Positions 8,984-17,637 of a DNA stretch of 64,000 bases are shown piece by piece. The notes under the pieces were generated by a model. It saw only the letters and a list, made by a program, of their open reading frames with translations, did no database searches and was not told where the DNA came from. Numbering within the stretch: position 1 is the stretch's first letter; every line of letters begins with the position of its first letter. Location: positions 88,618 to 152,617 of the forward strand of contig NZ_JPVN01000010.1 in assembly GCF_000772945.1 (NCBI RefSeq), read 5' to 3'. Origin of the DNA: Ureibacillus manganicus DSM 26584 (GTDB lineage: Bacteria; Bacillota; Bacilli; Bacillales_A; Planococcaceae). The translations under genes were made by a program, and so were the position numbers.

Positions 8984-11239
8984 TTACTCCAATTTCTCAA
9001 TATATCCATGTTTTAAACAAACTGAAACCTGAAATTTTTTAATTTCACTTTCGAAACGTATTTCTAGTACTTCAGAATTACAACTAATTATTTCACCTTG
9101 TCCAAATAATATATGCTTTACAAACATCCCTACTTTTAGCAAAGTTCTGTCTTGAATAGTATTTGAGTTAAAGATGAATTTATTTTTAGGTTCCTGTTTT
9201 GAAAAGACTTTTTTAGGTTTCGGTTGAGGCGCTTCAACTGGAGTGACTAAATTTTGAACTTGTTTAAAAAACTCTGATAGTTTTACTTTTTTATCAAATC
9301 TTTTAAAATAAGTAACTAACTCTAAGTTTAATTTTGCCCTAGTCATACCTACATAAAATAATCTTACTTCTTCTTCCATTTCTTCTTCTAAATTTAGCAG
9401 TTCTTCCTCAAGGATTTTACTTTTTTCATCTGATTTTTCACTCTTTGATGTAGATGGAATGATTCCTTCTATTAAATCAATCATAAAAACCGTCTCAAAT
9501 TCCAAACCTTTTGAACTGTGGAGTGTTGAAAATGTAACTGCATTTTCACCCTTATTAAATTTGGATGATTTCATTAGGGAATCCAGATACTTAATACGGT
9601 TAGCAAATTCAATCATCGTGTTTGTAGATTCGGAAATTATTTCGAGAGTATTTACTATTTCAAGAGCATACTCGAGGTTATATCCCTTACTTTTACAAAT
9701 AAATTCAAGTGAACTTTCATAGCCTAACTCATTTCTAATAATTTGCATTACACTTTTTGGGGAGGCTGTTTTAATTTTATTATACGAATCCTTAAATTTT
9801 TTTACTTTTTCAATTTGATAATCTTCTAATTTTACAAGAGAGAGTAAGTTATCAAAAACAGATTCTTTAGTAAGAGGTTGATTGGTATAAAACTTTTTCA
9901 ATTCCTCGAATTGGGATTTTTTTATATAAGCATTAAATTTTGAGTAGATTGTTTCAAATACATCTATACGGCTAAAATCATAAGAAAGCCGCATAAAATT
10001 GAGAATATCTTGAACTACCCAATGAGTGAAAAAGCGATTGTCTGAATCTTTCATGTAAAATGGGATATTCGCCTTGTCGAAAGAATCTATTAATAGGATT
10101 GCCGATGAATTATTTCTATATAATATTGCTACTTCAGCTAAATCTTCTAATTTTAAGATTTGATTTACTAAGTAAACTGATTGAGTTTTATATTCTGTTA
10201 AAGCCTTAAACTTAATCGGTTTATATTGTGGGTTACTAGTAAACATATTTTTCTCATACCGCTTCTTGTTTTGCTTAATAAACACATTTGCAATATCAAC
10301 TATATCTTTCGAGGATCTGTAGTTTTGAAGCATCATTAAAATTTTCGCATCTGGATATATACTTCTAAAATCCAACAAATACTGAGGTTCAGCTCCGCGC
10401 CAACTATAAATGGATTGGTCCTCATCTGCAACTACACATAAGTTTTTATGCTTATCGACTAGTTTTTGAATAATCGAATGTTGTACAAATGAAGTATCCT
10501 GGCTTTCATCCGTTAGAACATAATCAAACAATGTTTGATATCTAAATAAAATGGCATTATCTTTTTCTAATACCTCATTAGCAATCGTAAGCATGTCATC
10601 ATAATCAAGTAGAAGTTTGCCAGTCCCGTATTTCTTATAGTTTTCATATTCTTTCACAATCAGTTCTTTTTTAGGTACGTTTATTGGAACTAGTGCCCAT
10701 TTAGATTCAGGTAATAACTTATTCTTTATAAAGCTAATAAAAGTAATCAGTTCTTCCAATTGATCTTCTGTTGCTGGTTCGCCATTTAACGATTTATATA
10801 TATTTCTAATAATCTGTTTCTTATTTAGCTGTCGTTGTTGAATATGATTATTTTGGCTGGTGAAGTTATTATTTCCTTCTATCAACTGATACTCAATTCT
10901 TTGTTTAGCAAAATATTCACGCACCACTTGAAAAGCCAAGCTATGAATTATTGAAAACTCAACCATAGGAAGATTCGGAAAAAAACGCTTAAATCTCTCT
11001 TTCATATCGTTTGCCGATGCCCTGCTAAACGTAACTGCTTTTATCCTTGATGGAACAACACCGATTACCTCTATTAAATAACCTATTTTCATAATTAGTG
11101 TAGTTGTTTTACCAGAACCAGGCGAAGCTAATAAGAGCAGTGGGCCATTATTAGTTATCACCGCTTCTTGCTGAATATTATTTAGCGATACGCCCAATTC
11201 CCTTTTCTTATTATCAAAAAAATCATTACTTGAAACCAT
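8984..11239 (-). CDS. UvrD/PcrA-like superfamily 1 DNA helicase
   Basis: The 751-residue protein is an SF1A helicase. It has Walker A (ASPGSGKTTT, near residue 38), a motif II variant DESQD, motif III-like ADEDQSIYSWRG, motif V-like TLHSSKGLEFETVF and motif VI LFYVGMTRAK. The PcrA/UvrD consensus for motif II is DE[FY]QD. The C-terminus carries a small UvrD-type tail (GMFVKHILFGQGEI), as in PcrA. It is monocistronic with its own terminator and lies among unrelated genes, so it is probably an accessory helicase besides the chromosomal pcrA. RecB nuclease motifs are absent. An AAAGGGG ribosome site supports the ATG at 11239. Confidence 0.9.
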   Translation of the reverse strand: MVSSNDFFDNKKRELGVSLNNIQQEAVITNNGPLLLLASPGSGKTTTLIMKIGYLIEVIGVVPSRIKAVTFSRASANDMKERFKRFFPNLPMVEFSIIHSLAFQVVREYFAKQRIEYQLIEGNNNFTSQNNHIQQRQLNKKQIIRNIYKSLNGEPATEDQLEELITFISFIKNKLLPESKWALVPINVPKKELIVKEYENYKKYGTGKLLLDYDDMLTIANEVLEKDNAILFRYQTLFDYVLTDESQDTSFVQHSIIQKLVDKHKNLCVVADEDQSIYSWRGAEPQYLLDFRSIYPDAKILMMLQNYRSSKDIVDIANVFIKQNKKRYEKNMFTSNPQYKPIKFKALTEYKTQSVYLVNQILKLEDLAEVAILYRNNSSAILLIDSFDKANIPFYMKDSDNRFFTHWVVQDILNFMRLSYDFSRIDVFETIYSKFNAYIKKSQFEELKKFYTNQPLTKESVFDNLLSLVKLEDYQIEKVKKFKDSYNKIKTASPKSVMQIIRNELGYESSLEFICKSKGYNLEYALEIVNTLEIISESTNTMIEFANRIKYLDSLMKSSKFNKGENAVTFSTLHSSKGLEFETVFMIDLIEGIIPSTSKSEKSDEKSKILEEELLNLEEEMEEEVRLFYVGMTRAKLNLELVTYFKRFDKKVKLSEFFKQVQNLVTPVEAPQPKPKKVFSKQEPKNKFIFNSNTIQDRTLLKVGMFVKHILFGQGEIISCNSEVLEIRFESEIKKFQVSVCLKHGYIEKLE

Positions 11240-11489
11240 AAGCGACCCCTTTGGATAGAAAAATATATAAATATTATCTGCAATTTATTATTAATACTAT
11301 CTTATCACAGTAAATGTAAGTGAAATCCAATAAACAACTTGAGATGAACTACAATCCTTTTATAGCTTATATATAGATTCAATTATTCTATTAATAGTAT
11401 TGAGTGCATAATATATTTTGACAGCCTAGTATACGCTTTTAAGTTTAAGAGTTTATAGACTCGTAATGACTAAATGGGGAGGTATTTTT

Positions 11490-12248
11490 GTGGGGAGATT
11501 AGAAAACAAAGTAGCGATTATTACAGGGGCAGCCGGTGGACAAGGGGCTGCAGAAGCAAGATTGTTTGCAAGTGAAGGAGCATACGTTGTTGCAACAGAT
11601 ATGCAAGAGGAATTACTTTCAAAAACAGTTGAAGAAATTAACAAAGAATATAGTGGTAAAGTAATAGGATTAAAACATGACGTATCCAAAGAAGATGATT
11701 GGAACACAGTTATTGAAGAGACGATCAAACATTTCAAAACAGTAGATATTTTAGTTAATAATGCAGGGATTCCAGGAAAGATATCTGCAAGTGCTGAGGA
11801 TTATGAAAAGAGCGATTGGGCAAAAGTTTTAGATGTAAACGTAACAGGAAATTTTTTAGGTATTAAAGCAGTGGCTCCAATTATGAGAAGTAAAGGATCG
11901 GGTTCGATTATTAATATTTCATCTATCGCAGCAATTGTAGGAGAACAAGGAGGATTACCTTACCAAGCTTCTAAAGGTGCAACCCGTGTATTAACAAAAG
12001 CTGCAGCCCTTGATCTAGCAAAGGATGGAATTCGCGTAAATTCAATACATCCTGGTCTTATAAAGACACCAATGTCCGATGCAGCACTAAATGACGAAAC
12101 AAGAGAGCACATGATATCTACAATACCATTAGGCTTTATTGGAGAACCAGATGATATCGCATACCCTGTCTTGTTTTTAGCATCTGATGAATCTCGTTTT
12201 ATGACAGGTTCAGAAGTCGTTGTTGACGGTGGTACTATCGCACGATAA
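11490..12248 (+). CDS. SDR family oxidoreductase
   Basis: This is a classical short-chain dehydrogenase of about 252 residues. It carries the NAD(P) motif TGAAGGQG near residue 13, NNAG near 88, the catalytic serine in NISSIA near 141 and YQASK (Tyr/Lys) near 156. The C-terminal MTGSEVVVDGG is also typical. I chose the GTG at 11490 because GGGGAGG lies seven bases before it; an ATG at 11466 has no ribosome site. It resembles the 3-alpha-hydroxysteroid/3-ketoacyl reductase group, but the substrate is unknown. A strong terminator follows. Confidence 0.93.
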   Translation: MGRLENKVAIITGAAGGQGAAEARLFASEGAYVVATDMQEELLSKTVEEINKEYSGKVIGLKHDVSKEDDWNTVIEETIKHFKTVDILVNNAGIPGKISASAEDYEKSDWAKVLDVNVTGNFLGIKAVAPIMRSKGSGSIINISSIAAIVGEQGGLPYQASKGATRVLTKAAALDLAKDGIRVNSIHPGLIKTPMSDAALNDETREHMISTIPLGFIGEPDDIAYPVLFLASDESRFMTGSEVVVDGGTIAR

Positions 12249-12317
12249 AAACAACCAATGACCTCATATATTCAATTAGCGTGAAAACAATTTAATGTAT
12301 ATAGGATAATTTGAATG

Positions 12318-12357
12318 AAAAAAGAGTTCAGCTATATTTAGCTAGAACTCTTTTTTA
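12318..12357 (+). terminator. Terminator of the SDR gene
   Basis: AAAAAAGAGTTCAGCT and AGCTAGAACTCTTTTTT form a stem with a T-run, 70 bp after the SDR stop. Confidence 0.85.
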
Positions 12358-12376
12358 TTGTAAAAATGAAGATTAC

Positions 12377-12460
12377 TTGCTGCTATCGAAATTAACATAG
12401 TTATGCAACTCTAATAAATTCCTGAATAACAGCAACCTGGAATTTGTGAGTTGAAATTAT
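12377..12460 (+). repeat. Dispersed repeat, copy A
   Basis: The core at 12392-12422 (starting TTAACATAGTTATGCAACTC) matches 25249-25279 in 29 of 31 positions, in the same orientation. Looser similarity extends on both sides (CTTGCTG before; AACCTG, GGAATT and GAGTT after). The two copies bracket the 12.9-kb block of transport and catabolic genes. It may be the end of a lost insertion sequence. Confidence 0.6.
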
Positions 12461-12498
12461 TGTAAATCACTGCATTTGTACAAAGGAAAATCTTCTTT

Positions 12499-13356
12499 TT
12501 AAGAATGCCAGTTCTTTAAAAAATCTAAAAATAAATTTACATGTCGAAGATTTTGAACATATTTGTTGTAGTATAAATTTGTTTCACGAAAATATTCTTC
12601 ATCACCAAACTCATTAAGCGAAATTTTATATAAATCTTCTCCTTCAATACTTATCTCTGATAATACGGCGATTCCCATCCCGTACTTGACCATTTCTTTG
12701 CACGTTGCTGCTTGGTCGGTTTCAATAGATGGTTTAATAGGCTGTGTAAAATTCACGCGCCACCATTTATCGATCATTTGACTTAATGATAAATCAGTTT
12801 TATATGTAATGAATTGTAAATTTGGAATGTCTTCCTTTGTGAATGGAGTTTTGGATACAACATATAGTTCTTCCTTGTTTAGTAGATGTTGCTCAGTGTT
12901 AATTGTATAATTCCCTCGAATAATTGCTACATGAATTTGCTCTTGAGTAAGTGCCTCTTTAATATCACTACTCCAACCGGTTTTCAAATGAATATCAATA
13001 AGTGGGTACTTATTTTTAAATGCATTCAATAATTTTGGAAGTTTATATAAGGAAAAGAGTCCTGAAGCACCTATTTTAATCATCCCTCTTACTTCTGCAG
13101 AAGCATTTGCAAGTTGCTCAATAAATAATTCTTCATTCTTAATAATTGTTAATGCATGTTCATGTAAAAGTCTCCCTTCCTCTGTAAATTCAATCCCCTT
13201 TGAGCCTCGAACTATAAGTGACACTTTATACTTTTTCTCTAATTGCTTAATACGATATGTTAAAGCTGGCTGTGAAATATAAAGGTTTGCTGCTGTATGT
13301 GTAATATTTCCTGTTTTATATAAATCAATCAATAATAGAGAATCATATAAATTCAT
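12499..13356 (-). CDS. LysR-family transcriptional regulator
   Basis: This LysR protein of about 285 residues has an N-terminal winged helix (MNLYDSLLLIDLYKTGNITH, then SQPALTYRIKQLEKKY) and a C-terminal effector domain. I chose the ATG at 13356 because GGGGTGA lies upstream at normal spacing; the longer frame to 13398 has no ribosome site. It resembles the LysR protein at 16721 (SQPAISYRLRQIEEQF), and the two flank the AbrB permease and TcuA-like flavoprotein genes. It is divergent from the permease and is a likely regulator of it. Confidence 0.9.
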   Translation of the reverse strand: MNLYDSLLLIDLYKTGNITHTAANLYISQPALTYRIKQLEKKYKVSLIVRGSKGIEFTEEGRLLHEHALTIIKNEELFIEQLANASAEVRGMIKIGASGLFSLYKLPKLLNAFKNKYPLIDIHLKTGWSSDIKEALTQEQIHVAIIRGNYTINTEQHLLNKEELYVVSKTPFTKEDIPNLQFITYKTDLSLSQMIDKWWRVNFTQPIKPSIETDQAATCKEMVKYGMGIAVLSEISIEGEDLYKISLNEFGDEEYFRETNLYYNKYVQNLRHVNLFLDFLKNWHS

Positions 13357-13519
13357 TGATTTCACCCCGAAATAAAAAAGTTTTATAGTAATATTCAAAA
13401 AATAACTATTTTATTTATCTGAAAGTATCATGTATTCTGAATCAAGACAAGAGAGTCTTCCATTTTGTTGAAGAAAATTGAAGCTTATGTATTGGGTTAA
13501 TTTCTCTAGATGTAATGGA

Positions 13520-13735
13520 GAGATGACTCTTGGGGAGGACCAGTTGAACGTACAATCGTTTCAATAGGTTCCGATTTTTTGGAGTTTTTGCATCACTAAT
13601 CTCAACAGTGACTGTCGGTACTTTTTGGGTATTGTTATTGCATTTGTTTTAGGTAAAAGTGAACAGAACGAATCAGGATTCATTTTACTAATCACAAAAT
13701 ACCTACTTTATTAGGACGATTAGTATTTGAATTGA
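13520..13735 (+). pseudogene. Possible decayed TctA-like permease fragment
   Basis: No frame is open throughout, but two pieces in different frames resemble parts of the TctA permease of tripartite tricarboxylate transporters. One reads FGVFASLISTVTVGTFWVLL (about 13580-13640). The other reads VIAFVLGKSEQNESGFILL (about 13632-13690), similar to the C-terminal IAFVLG...E segment of TctA. It lies directly upstream of the AbrB permease and the TcuA-like gene, where such a permease would make sense. The similarity is recalled, not computed. Confidence 0.3.
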
Positions 13736-13748
13736 AAGGGTGAGCAAT

Positions 13749-14774
13749 TTGCATGTAGTTTTCCCTATTATAACAGTATTTTTAGTAGCTCTTTTAGGTG
13801 TTAGTATATTTAGTCTCCTCTCCTTTCCGATGCCATGGATGCTAGGATCCCTATTTGGTGTCCTTTTATCTCAGTTTCTGCTTAAAGTTCCATATCAGTG
13901 GCCAGTTTCGTTTAGAAATATTGGACTAGCCATTGTTGGCACTGCGATTGGACAACTTTTTACTTTAGAACTTTTATTATTGATAAGACATTCACTTATT
14001 TTTATTCTCATATTAAATATATTTCTTTGCATATTTAGCATTTTTTTAGCATTTATCATCCATCGTGTCACAAAGATCTCATTGCCTACTGCAATTACAG
14101 CTAGTATCCCAGGTGGAATCTCCCAGTTAGTAGTGTTTGCGGAAGAACAAAAAAATTTGGATGTAACTGTCATAACATTCTTTCATATCGTCCGTGTCAT
14201 TTCTGTTGTCGGTTTTATTCCTTTTATTGTCTCAATAACGAATCAGACTAACACAGCGGTTACTATTGAAACTCCAGATTATTTGTATAACCTGTTTATT
14301 ATTTTTCTTGGCTTTTTAGTTATACCTATCGGGAAGAAACTTCGACTTCCCGTACCATATTTTTTAACGCCTGTTATTTTAGGACTATTACTTAGTTTTA
14401 CTCCTCTGGAACCAGTGGCAATGAATGATTCATTTTTACATATTGCTCAGCTAACGATTGGTGCTTACATTGGATTAATGTTAAAATCACAATCTTTACA
14501 TTTAAAGAAATCAATTTTAATAAGCGGCGTACTGAGTGCCCTATTATTAATAACACTGACATTTGGAATTGCAGAGATTATGGTTTGTTTATATGATATG
14601 GATTTTAAAACGAGTTTTCTAAGTACAGCCCCTGGTGGCATGGATCAGATGGGATTAATTGCAACTGCTGTTCATGCAGATGCTACCCAAGTAACAGTAT
14701 TCCAATTGTTTAGAATGCTTTTTATTTATGTTGTAATTTTACCGATTTTGAAATGGTATTTCACTAAGGAATAG
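13749..14774 (+). CDS. AbrB-family (ammonia monooxygenase-like) membrane transporter
   Basis: The protein of about 341 residues has two similar membrane halves. Each has the AbrB-duplication pattern: PMPWMLGSLFGVLL near residue 25, then SIPGGISQLVVFAEE, repeated later as STAPGGMDQMGLIATA with VTVFQLFRMLFIY. The family (PF05145) is often misnamed ammonia monooxygenase; it is a putative transporter and has nothing to do with the AbrB regulator. AAAGGG lies eight bases before a TTG at 13749, which I prefer over the GTG at 13740. It is 95 bp upstream of the TcuA-like gene and probably imports that enzyme's substrate. Confidence 0.85.
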   Translation: MHVVFPIITVFLVALLGVSIFSLLSFPMPWMLGSLFGVLLSQFLLKVPYQWPVSFRNIGLAIVGTAIGQLFTLELLLLIRHSLIFILILNIFLCIFSIFLAFIIHRVTKISLPTAITASIPGGISQLVVFAEEQKNLDVTVITFFHIVRVISVVGFIPFIVSITNQTNTAVTIETPDYLYNLFIIFLGFLVIPIGKKLRLPVPYFLTPVILGLLLSFTPLEPVAMNDSFLHIAQLTIGAYIGLMLKSQSLHLKKSILISGVLSALLLITLTFGIAEIMVCLYDMDFKTSFLSTAPGGMDQMGLIATAVHADATQVTVFQLFRMLFIYVVILPILKWYFTKE

Positions 14775-14869
14775 AAAAATTTTATGGTCAACATAAAAAA
14801 GTTGTATTTAATTTATTACAATATATAAACTATGATAATTTTAATAACCAAGCAAAGGGGAAATATACA

Positions 14870-16351
14870 TTGTCAAACTATGATGTAATCGTTGTTGGTG
14901 CTGGTAATGCAGCTTTATGTGCAGCCATTTCTGCAAAAGAACAGGGGAGCCGTGTATTAGTATTAGAAAAAGGTCCAATTGAAAAACGTGGAGGTAACTC
15001 ATTCTTCACAGACGGCGCTATCCGTGTAGCCTATAACAATTTTAATGCTATAACAAATCTTATTGATTTAGATGAAGAAACGTATAAAAAAATTGATATG
15101 CCCGAATATTCAGCGCAAGACTTTTACGATGATATCATGCGTGTTTCACAAAACCAAAGTAAACCAGAACTAATTAACCAACTTGTAACACAATCACTTC
15201 ATACGATTGAGTGGATGAAATCCCATGGTGTTGAATTCGAATTAAACTATGCTAACCAATCATTTGAAAAAGAAGGTAGAATTCAATTTTGGGGTGGCCT
15301 GCCAATTAAAACAGTTGAAAAAGGGATTGGTTTAATGCGTAGCTTATTCAACCGCTGTGAAGAATTAGGAATTGATGTTTGGTATGAATCTGCAGCTACG
15401 AAAATAATGACAGAAAATAACGAAGTAACAGGGTTAGAAGTAAAGACAAAAGAAGGTACACAAAAGATACCTTGCCAAAGTGTTGTGCTTGCTTGTGGTA
15501 GTTTCGAAGCTGACAAGAAAAAACGTGCAGAAGCACTAGGTGAGGAATGGAATGCAGCACTTGTACGTGGAACAGAGTTTAACACTGGTGATGGTATTGA
15601 TATGGCTGTTGAAGTTGGTGCACAAAAGTTTGGTCAATACGATGGCTGTCATGCAATTGGTACAGATGCAAACGCACCAAGAGTTGGTGATTTCCAAAAA
15701 CCTGGAGACATTTTCAAGAAGCACTCATATCCGTACAGCGTTATGGTTAACGTAGATGGTAACCGCTTCGTTGATGAAGGTGCAGATTTCCGTAATTACA
15801 CATACGCAAAATATGGTAAAGAGGTATTAAAACAACCAAAAAATATTGCATACCAAATTTATGATGCAAAAGTTCGACCAATATTACGTGAAGAATATAA
15901 TTTAGAAGAAGCAACATTTTTTGAAGCGCCAACTATAGAAGAACTAGCTGTAAAAATTGATATTAATAAAGAACAATTTTTACAAACCATAAAGGAATTT
16001 AACGAAGCTGTACAAGAAGGTGTGTTCAATCCTTCTGATAAAGACGGCAAAGGAACGAAAGGTATTACACCGCCAAAATCAAACTGGGCACAAACAATTA
16101 GTGAAGGTCCGTTTTATGCATTCCCAGTAACATGTGGTATTACGTTCTCGTTTGGTGGTTTAGCTACTACACCAGATGGAGAAGTCCTTCGTGAAAATGG
16201 GGAAAAAATTGAAGGTCTTTTCGCTGCTGGTGAAATGATTGGTGGTATTTTCTATGAAAACTACCCAGGTGGATCTGGTTTAATGTCGGGATCTGTATTT
16301 GGAAAATTAGCTGGTAAATCAGCTGCAACACATGCCCAAGCGGTAAAATAA
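14870..16351 (+). CDS. tcuA: TcuA-like FAD-dependent dehydrogenase (fumarate reductase/tricarballylate dehydrogenase family)
   Basis: The 493-residue flavoprotein belongs to the FAD-binding-2 family. It has the dinucleotide motif VVVGAGNAALCAA near residue 8, the acidic LVLEKGP near 30, and RGGNSFFTDGAIR near 42, which is typical of TcuA. The C-terminal GGLATTPDGEVL, GLFAAGEMIGG and YPGGSGLMSG complete the FAD and substrate sites. TcuA oxidises tricarballylate to cis-aconitate; a related dicarboxylate is equally possible. The start is TTG at 14870 with AAGGGG nine bases upstream. No TcuB or TcuC partner is present; instead an AbrB permease precedes it and LysR genes flank it. A terminator follows. 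Confidence 0.85.
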   Translation: MSNYDVIVVGAGNAALCAAISAKEQGSRVLVLEKGPIEKRGGNSFFTDGAIRVAYNNFNAITNLIDLDEETYKKIDMPEYSAQDFYDDIMRVSQNQSKPELINQLVTQSLHTIEWMKSHGVEFELNYANQSFEKEGRIQFWGGLPIKTVEKGIGLMRSLFNRCEELGIDVWYESAATKIMTENNEVTGLEVKTKEGTQKIPCQSVVLACGSFEADKKKRAEALGEEWNAALVRGTEFNTGDGIDMAVEVGAQKFGQYDGCHAIGTDANAPRVGDFQKPGDIFKKHSYPYSVMVNVDGNRFVDEGADFRNYTYAKYGKEVLKQPKNIAYQIYDAKVRPILREEYNLEEATFFEAPTIEELAVKIDINKEQFLQTIKEFNEAVQEGVFNPSDKDGKGTKGITPPKSNWAQTISEGPFYAFPVTCGITFSFGGLATTPDGEVLRENGEKIEGLFAAGEMIGGIFYENYPGGSGLMSGSVFGKLAGKSAATHAQAVK

Positions 16352-16393
16352 TTAAATCTTAAATACAAAAAAGTATTAACTTTGTTATTAAAT

Positions 16394-16431
16394 AAAACGA
16401 CCTTCCAAAATTGGATTGGTCGTTTATTTTT
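16394..16431 (+). terminator. Terminator of the tcuA-like gene
   Basis: AAACGACC (16394-16401) pairs with GGTCGTTT (16418-16425), with additional pairs inside, and is followed by a T-run. Confidence 0.85.
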
Positions 16432-16535
16432 TCAAAAATAGTATTTCGAGCTTTTTCAATTCTTGAAATAATCGTTATTTGACTAACACGGTCAAAATGT
16501 AACTCTTGAATCTGCAACAAATAATCACTAAAAAA

Positions 16536-16577
16536 CCTTCTGTCTTAAGTGCCATGCTTCTTAAATTATACAGAAGG
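16536..16577 (-). terminator. Orphan terminator-like hairpin
   Basis: CCTTCTGT (16536-16543) pairs with ACAGAAGG (16570-16577), with inner TTAAG pairs. On the minus strand it is followed by TTTTTT. No minus-strand gene lies upstream. The rest of the 16352-16720 gap holds only the tcuA terminator and the leader of the next LysR gene. Confidence 0.5.
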
Positions 16578-16720
16578 CTATAGATGATTAATTTAAATAG
16601 GTAGAATATTGATAGTATTCATACTACTCTATTGACCAAAAGTAAATACAGAAATACTATATTATAGTATCTAGTAGATTAATGTAAAAATCCACACTAT
16701 AAATCGAAAGGAGATTACGA

Positions 16721-17635
16721 ATGAATATAAAGGACTGTACTCTTTTAGTAACACTATTTAATGAAAAAAGCTTAACTAAAGTTGCAGATAAACTTTTTAT
16801 CTCTCAGCCGGCAATTTCTTATAGACTTCGCCAAATTGAGGAACAATTTGATGTTAAAATTGTAGGTAGAAACAACAAGGGTGTTATTTTCACTCCTGAA
16901 GGTGAGCATATTGTGAAGTTTGCCCAGCGAGTGCTTAACGATTATTCTACGACTCGAGACTATGTTCTAAATTTGAGTAATGAAATTCGCGGTGTTCTAC
17001 GACTCGCAGTAACTAGTAATTTTGCTCATTACGTAATGCCCAAAATATTACAACGGTTCTCAGAAATCTATCCACTTGTACAAATAAAACTTGAAACTGG
17101 CACTAGTATAAATGCGCTTAAAATCTTAAATGATGACGAAGTCCATATTTCCATACTTAGAGGTGAACATTCCTGGTTTGAGGGAAAAAGTTTAATACAG
17201 CGAGAACGGTTACATTTAATTTCCTCCACTCCTATAGACTTTGAAAGTTTACCTCATCAACCTAGAATATATTACAGAACGGATCCATTACTCAGTCAAC
17301 TTATTGAGAACTGGTGGACAGAAAACTACGAAGTACCATCAAATATTGTCGTTGAAGCAAATAAAGTTGAGGCATGTAGAGAATTAGCTAGAACCGGAAT
17401 GGGCTATACAATCATTCCAGAAATTTCACTAAATCATACCCATTTTAAAGAAATGTATATATATCCACTTAAAAATGCATCTAATGAATTGATTTTAAGA
17501 AATACGTGGCTCTTTTATAAGAATAAGTCTCGAGGTCTTACTGTGGTTGATGCATTTATAAAATTTATTGAAAATGAGATTTCTATTGGGCAACTGACAA
17601 AATCGTATGATTTGAATGAAAATGAAAATTTGTAG
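16721..17635 (+). CDS. LysR-family transcriptional regulator
   Basis: The 304-residue LysR regulator has the winged helix at residues 1-60 (MNIKDCTLLVTLFNEKSLTK, SQPAISYRLRQIEEQF) and an effector domain from about 90. AAAGGAG precedes the ATG at 16721. It is similar in layout to the LysR protein at 12499-13356, including a shared WW..N motif near residue 205 (NWWTENY and KWWRVNF). The two probably arose by duplication and regulate the TcuA/AbrB genes between them. It converges on the peptide transporter operon, with only 2 bp between the stop codons. Confidence 0.9.
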   Translation: MNIKDCTLLVTLFNEKSLTKVADKLFISQPAISYRLRQIEEQFDVKIVGRNNKGVIFTPEGEHIVKFAQRVLNDYSTTRDYVLNLSNEIRGVLRLAVTSNFAHYVMPKILQRFSEIYPLVQIKLETGTSINALKILNDDEVHISILRGEHSWFEGKSLIQRERLHLISSTPIDFESLPHQPRIYYRTDPLLSQLIENWWTENYEVPSNIVVEANKVEACRELARTGMGYTIIPEISLNHTHFKEMYIYPLKNASNELILRNTWLFYKNKSRGLTVVDAFIKFIENEISIGQLTKSYDLNENENL

Positions 17636-17637
17636 TA

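Noticed and set aside
8984..11239. UvrD-like helicase as part of a defence system
   Set aside because: It stands alone with its own terminator. No nuclease, methylase or other defence gene is adjacent, and no nuclease motif is visible in the protein.
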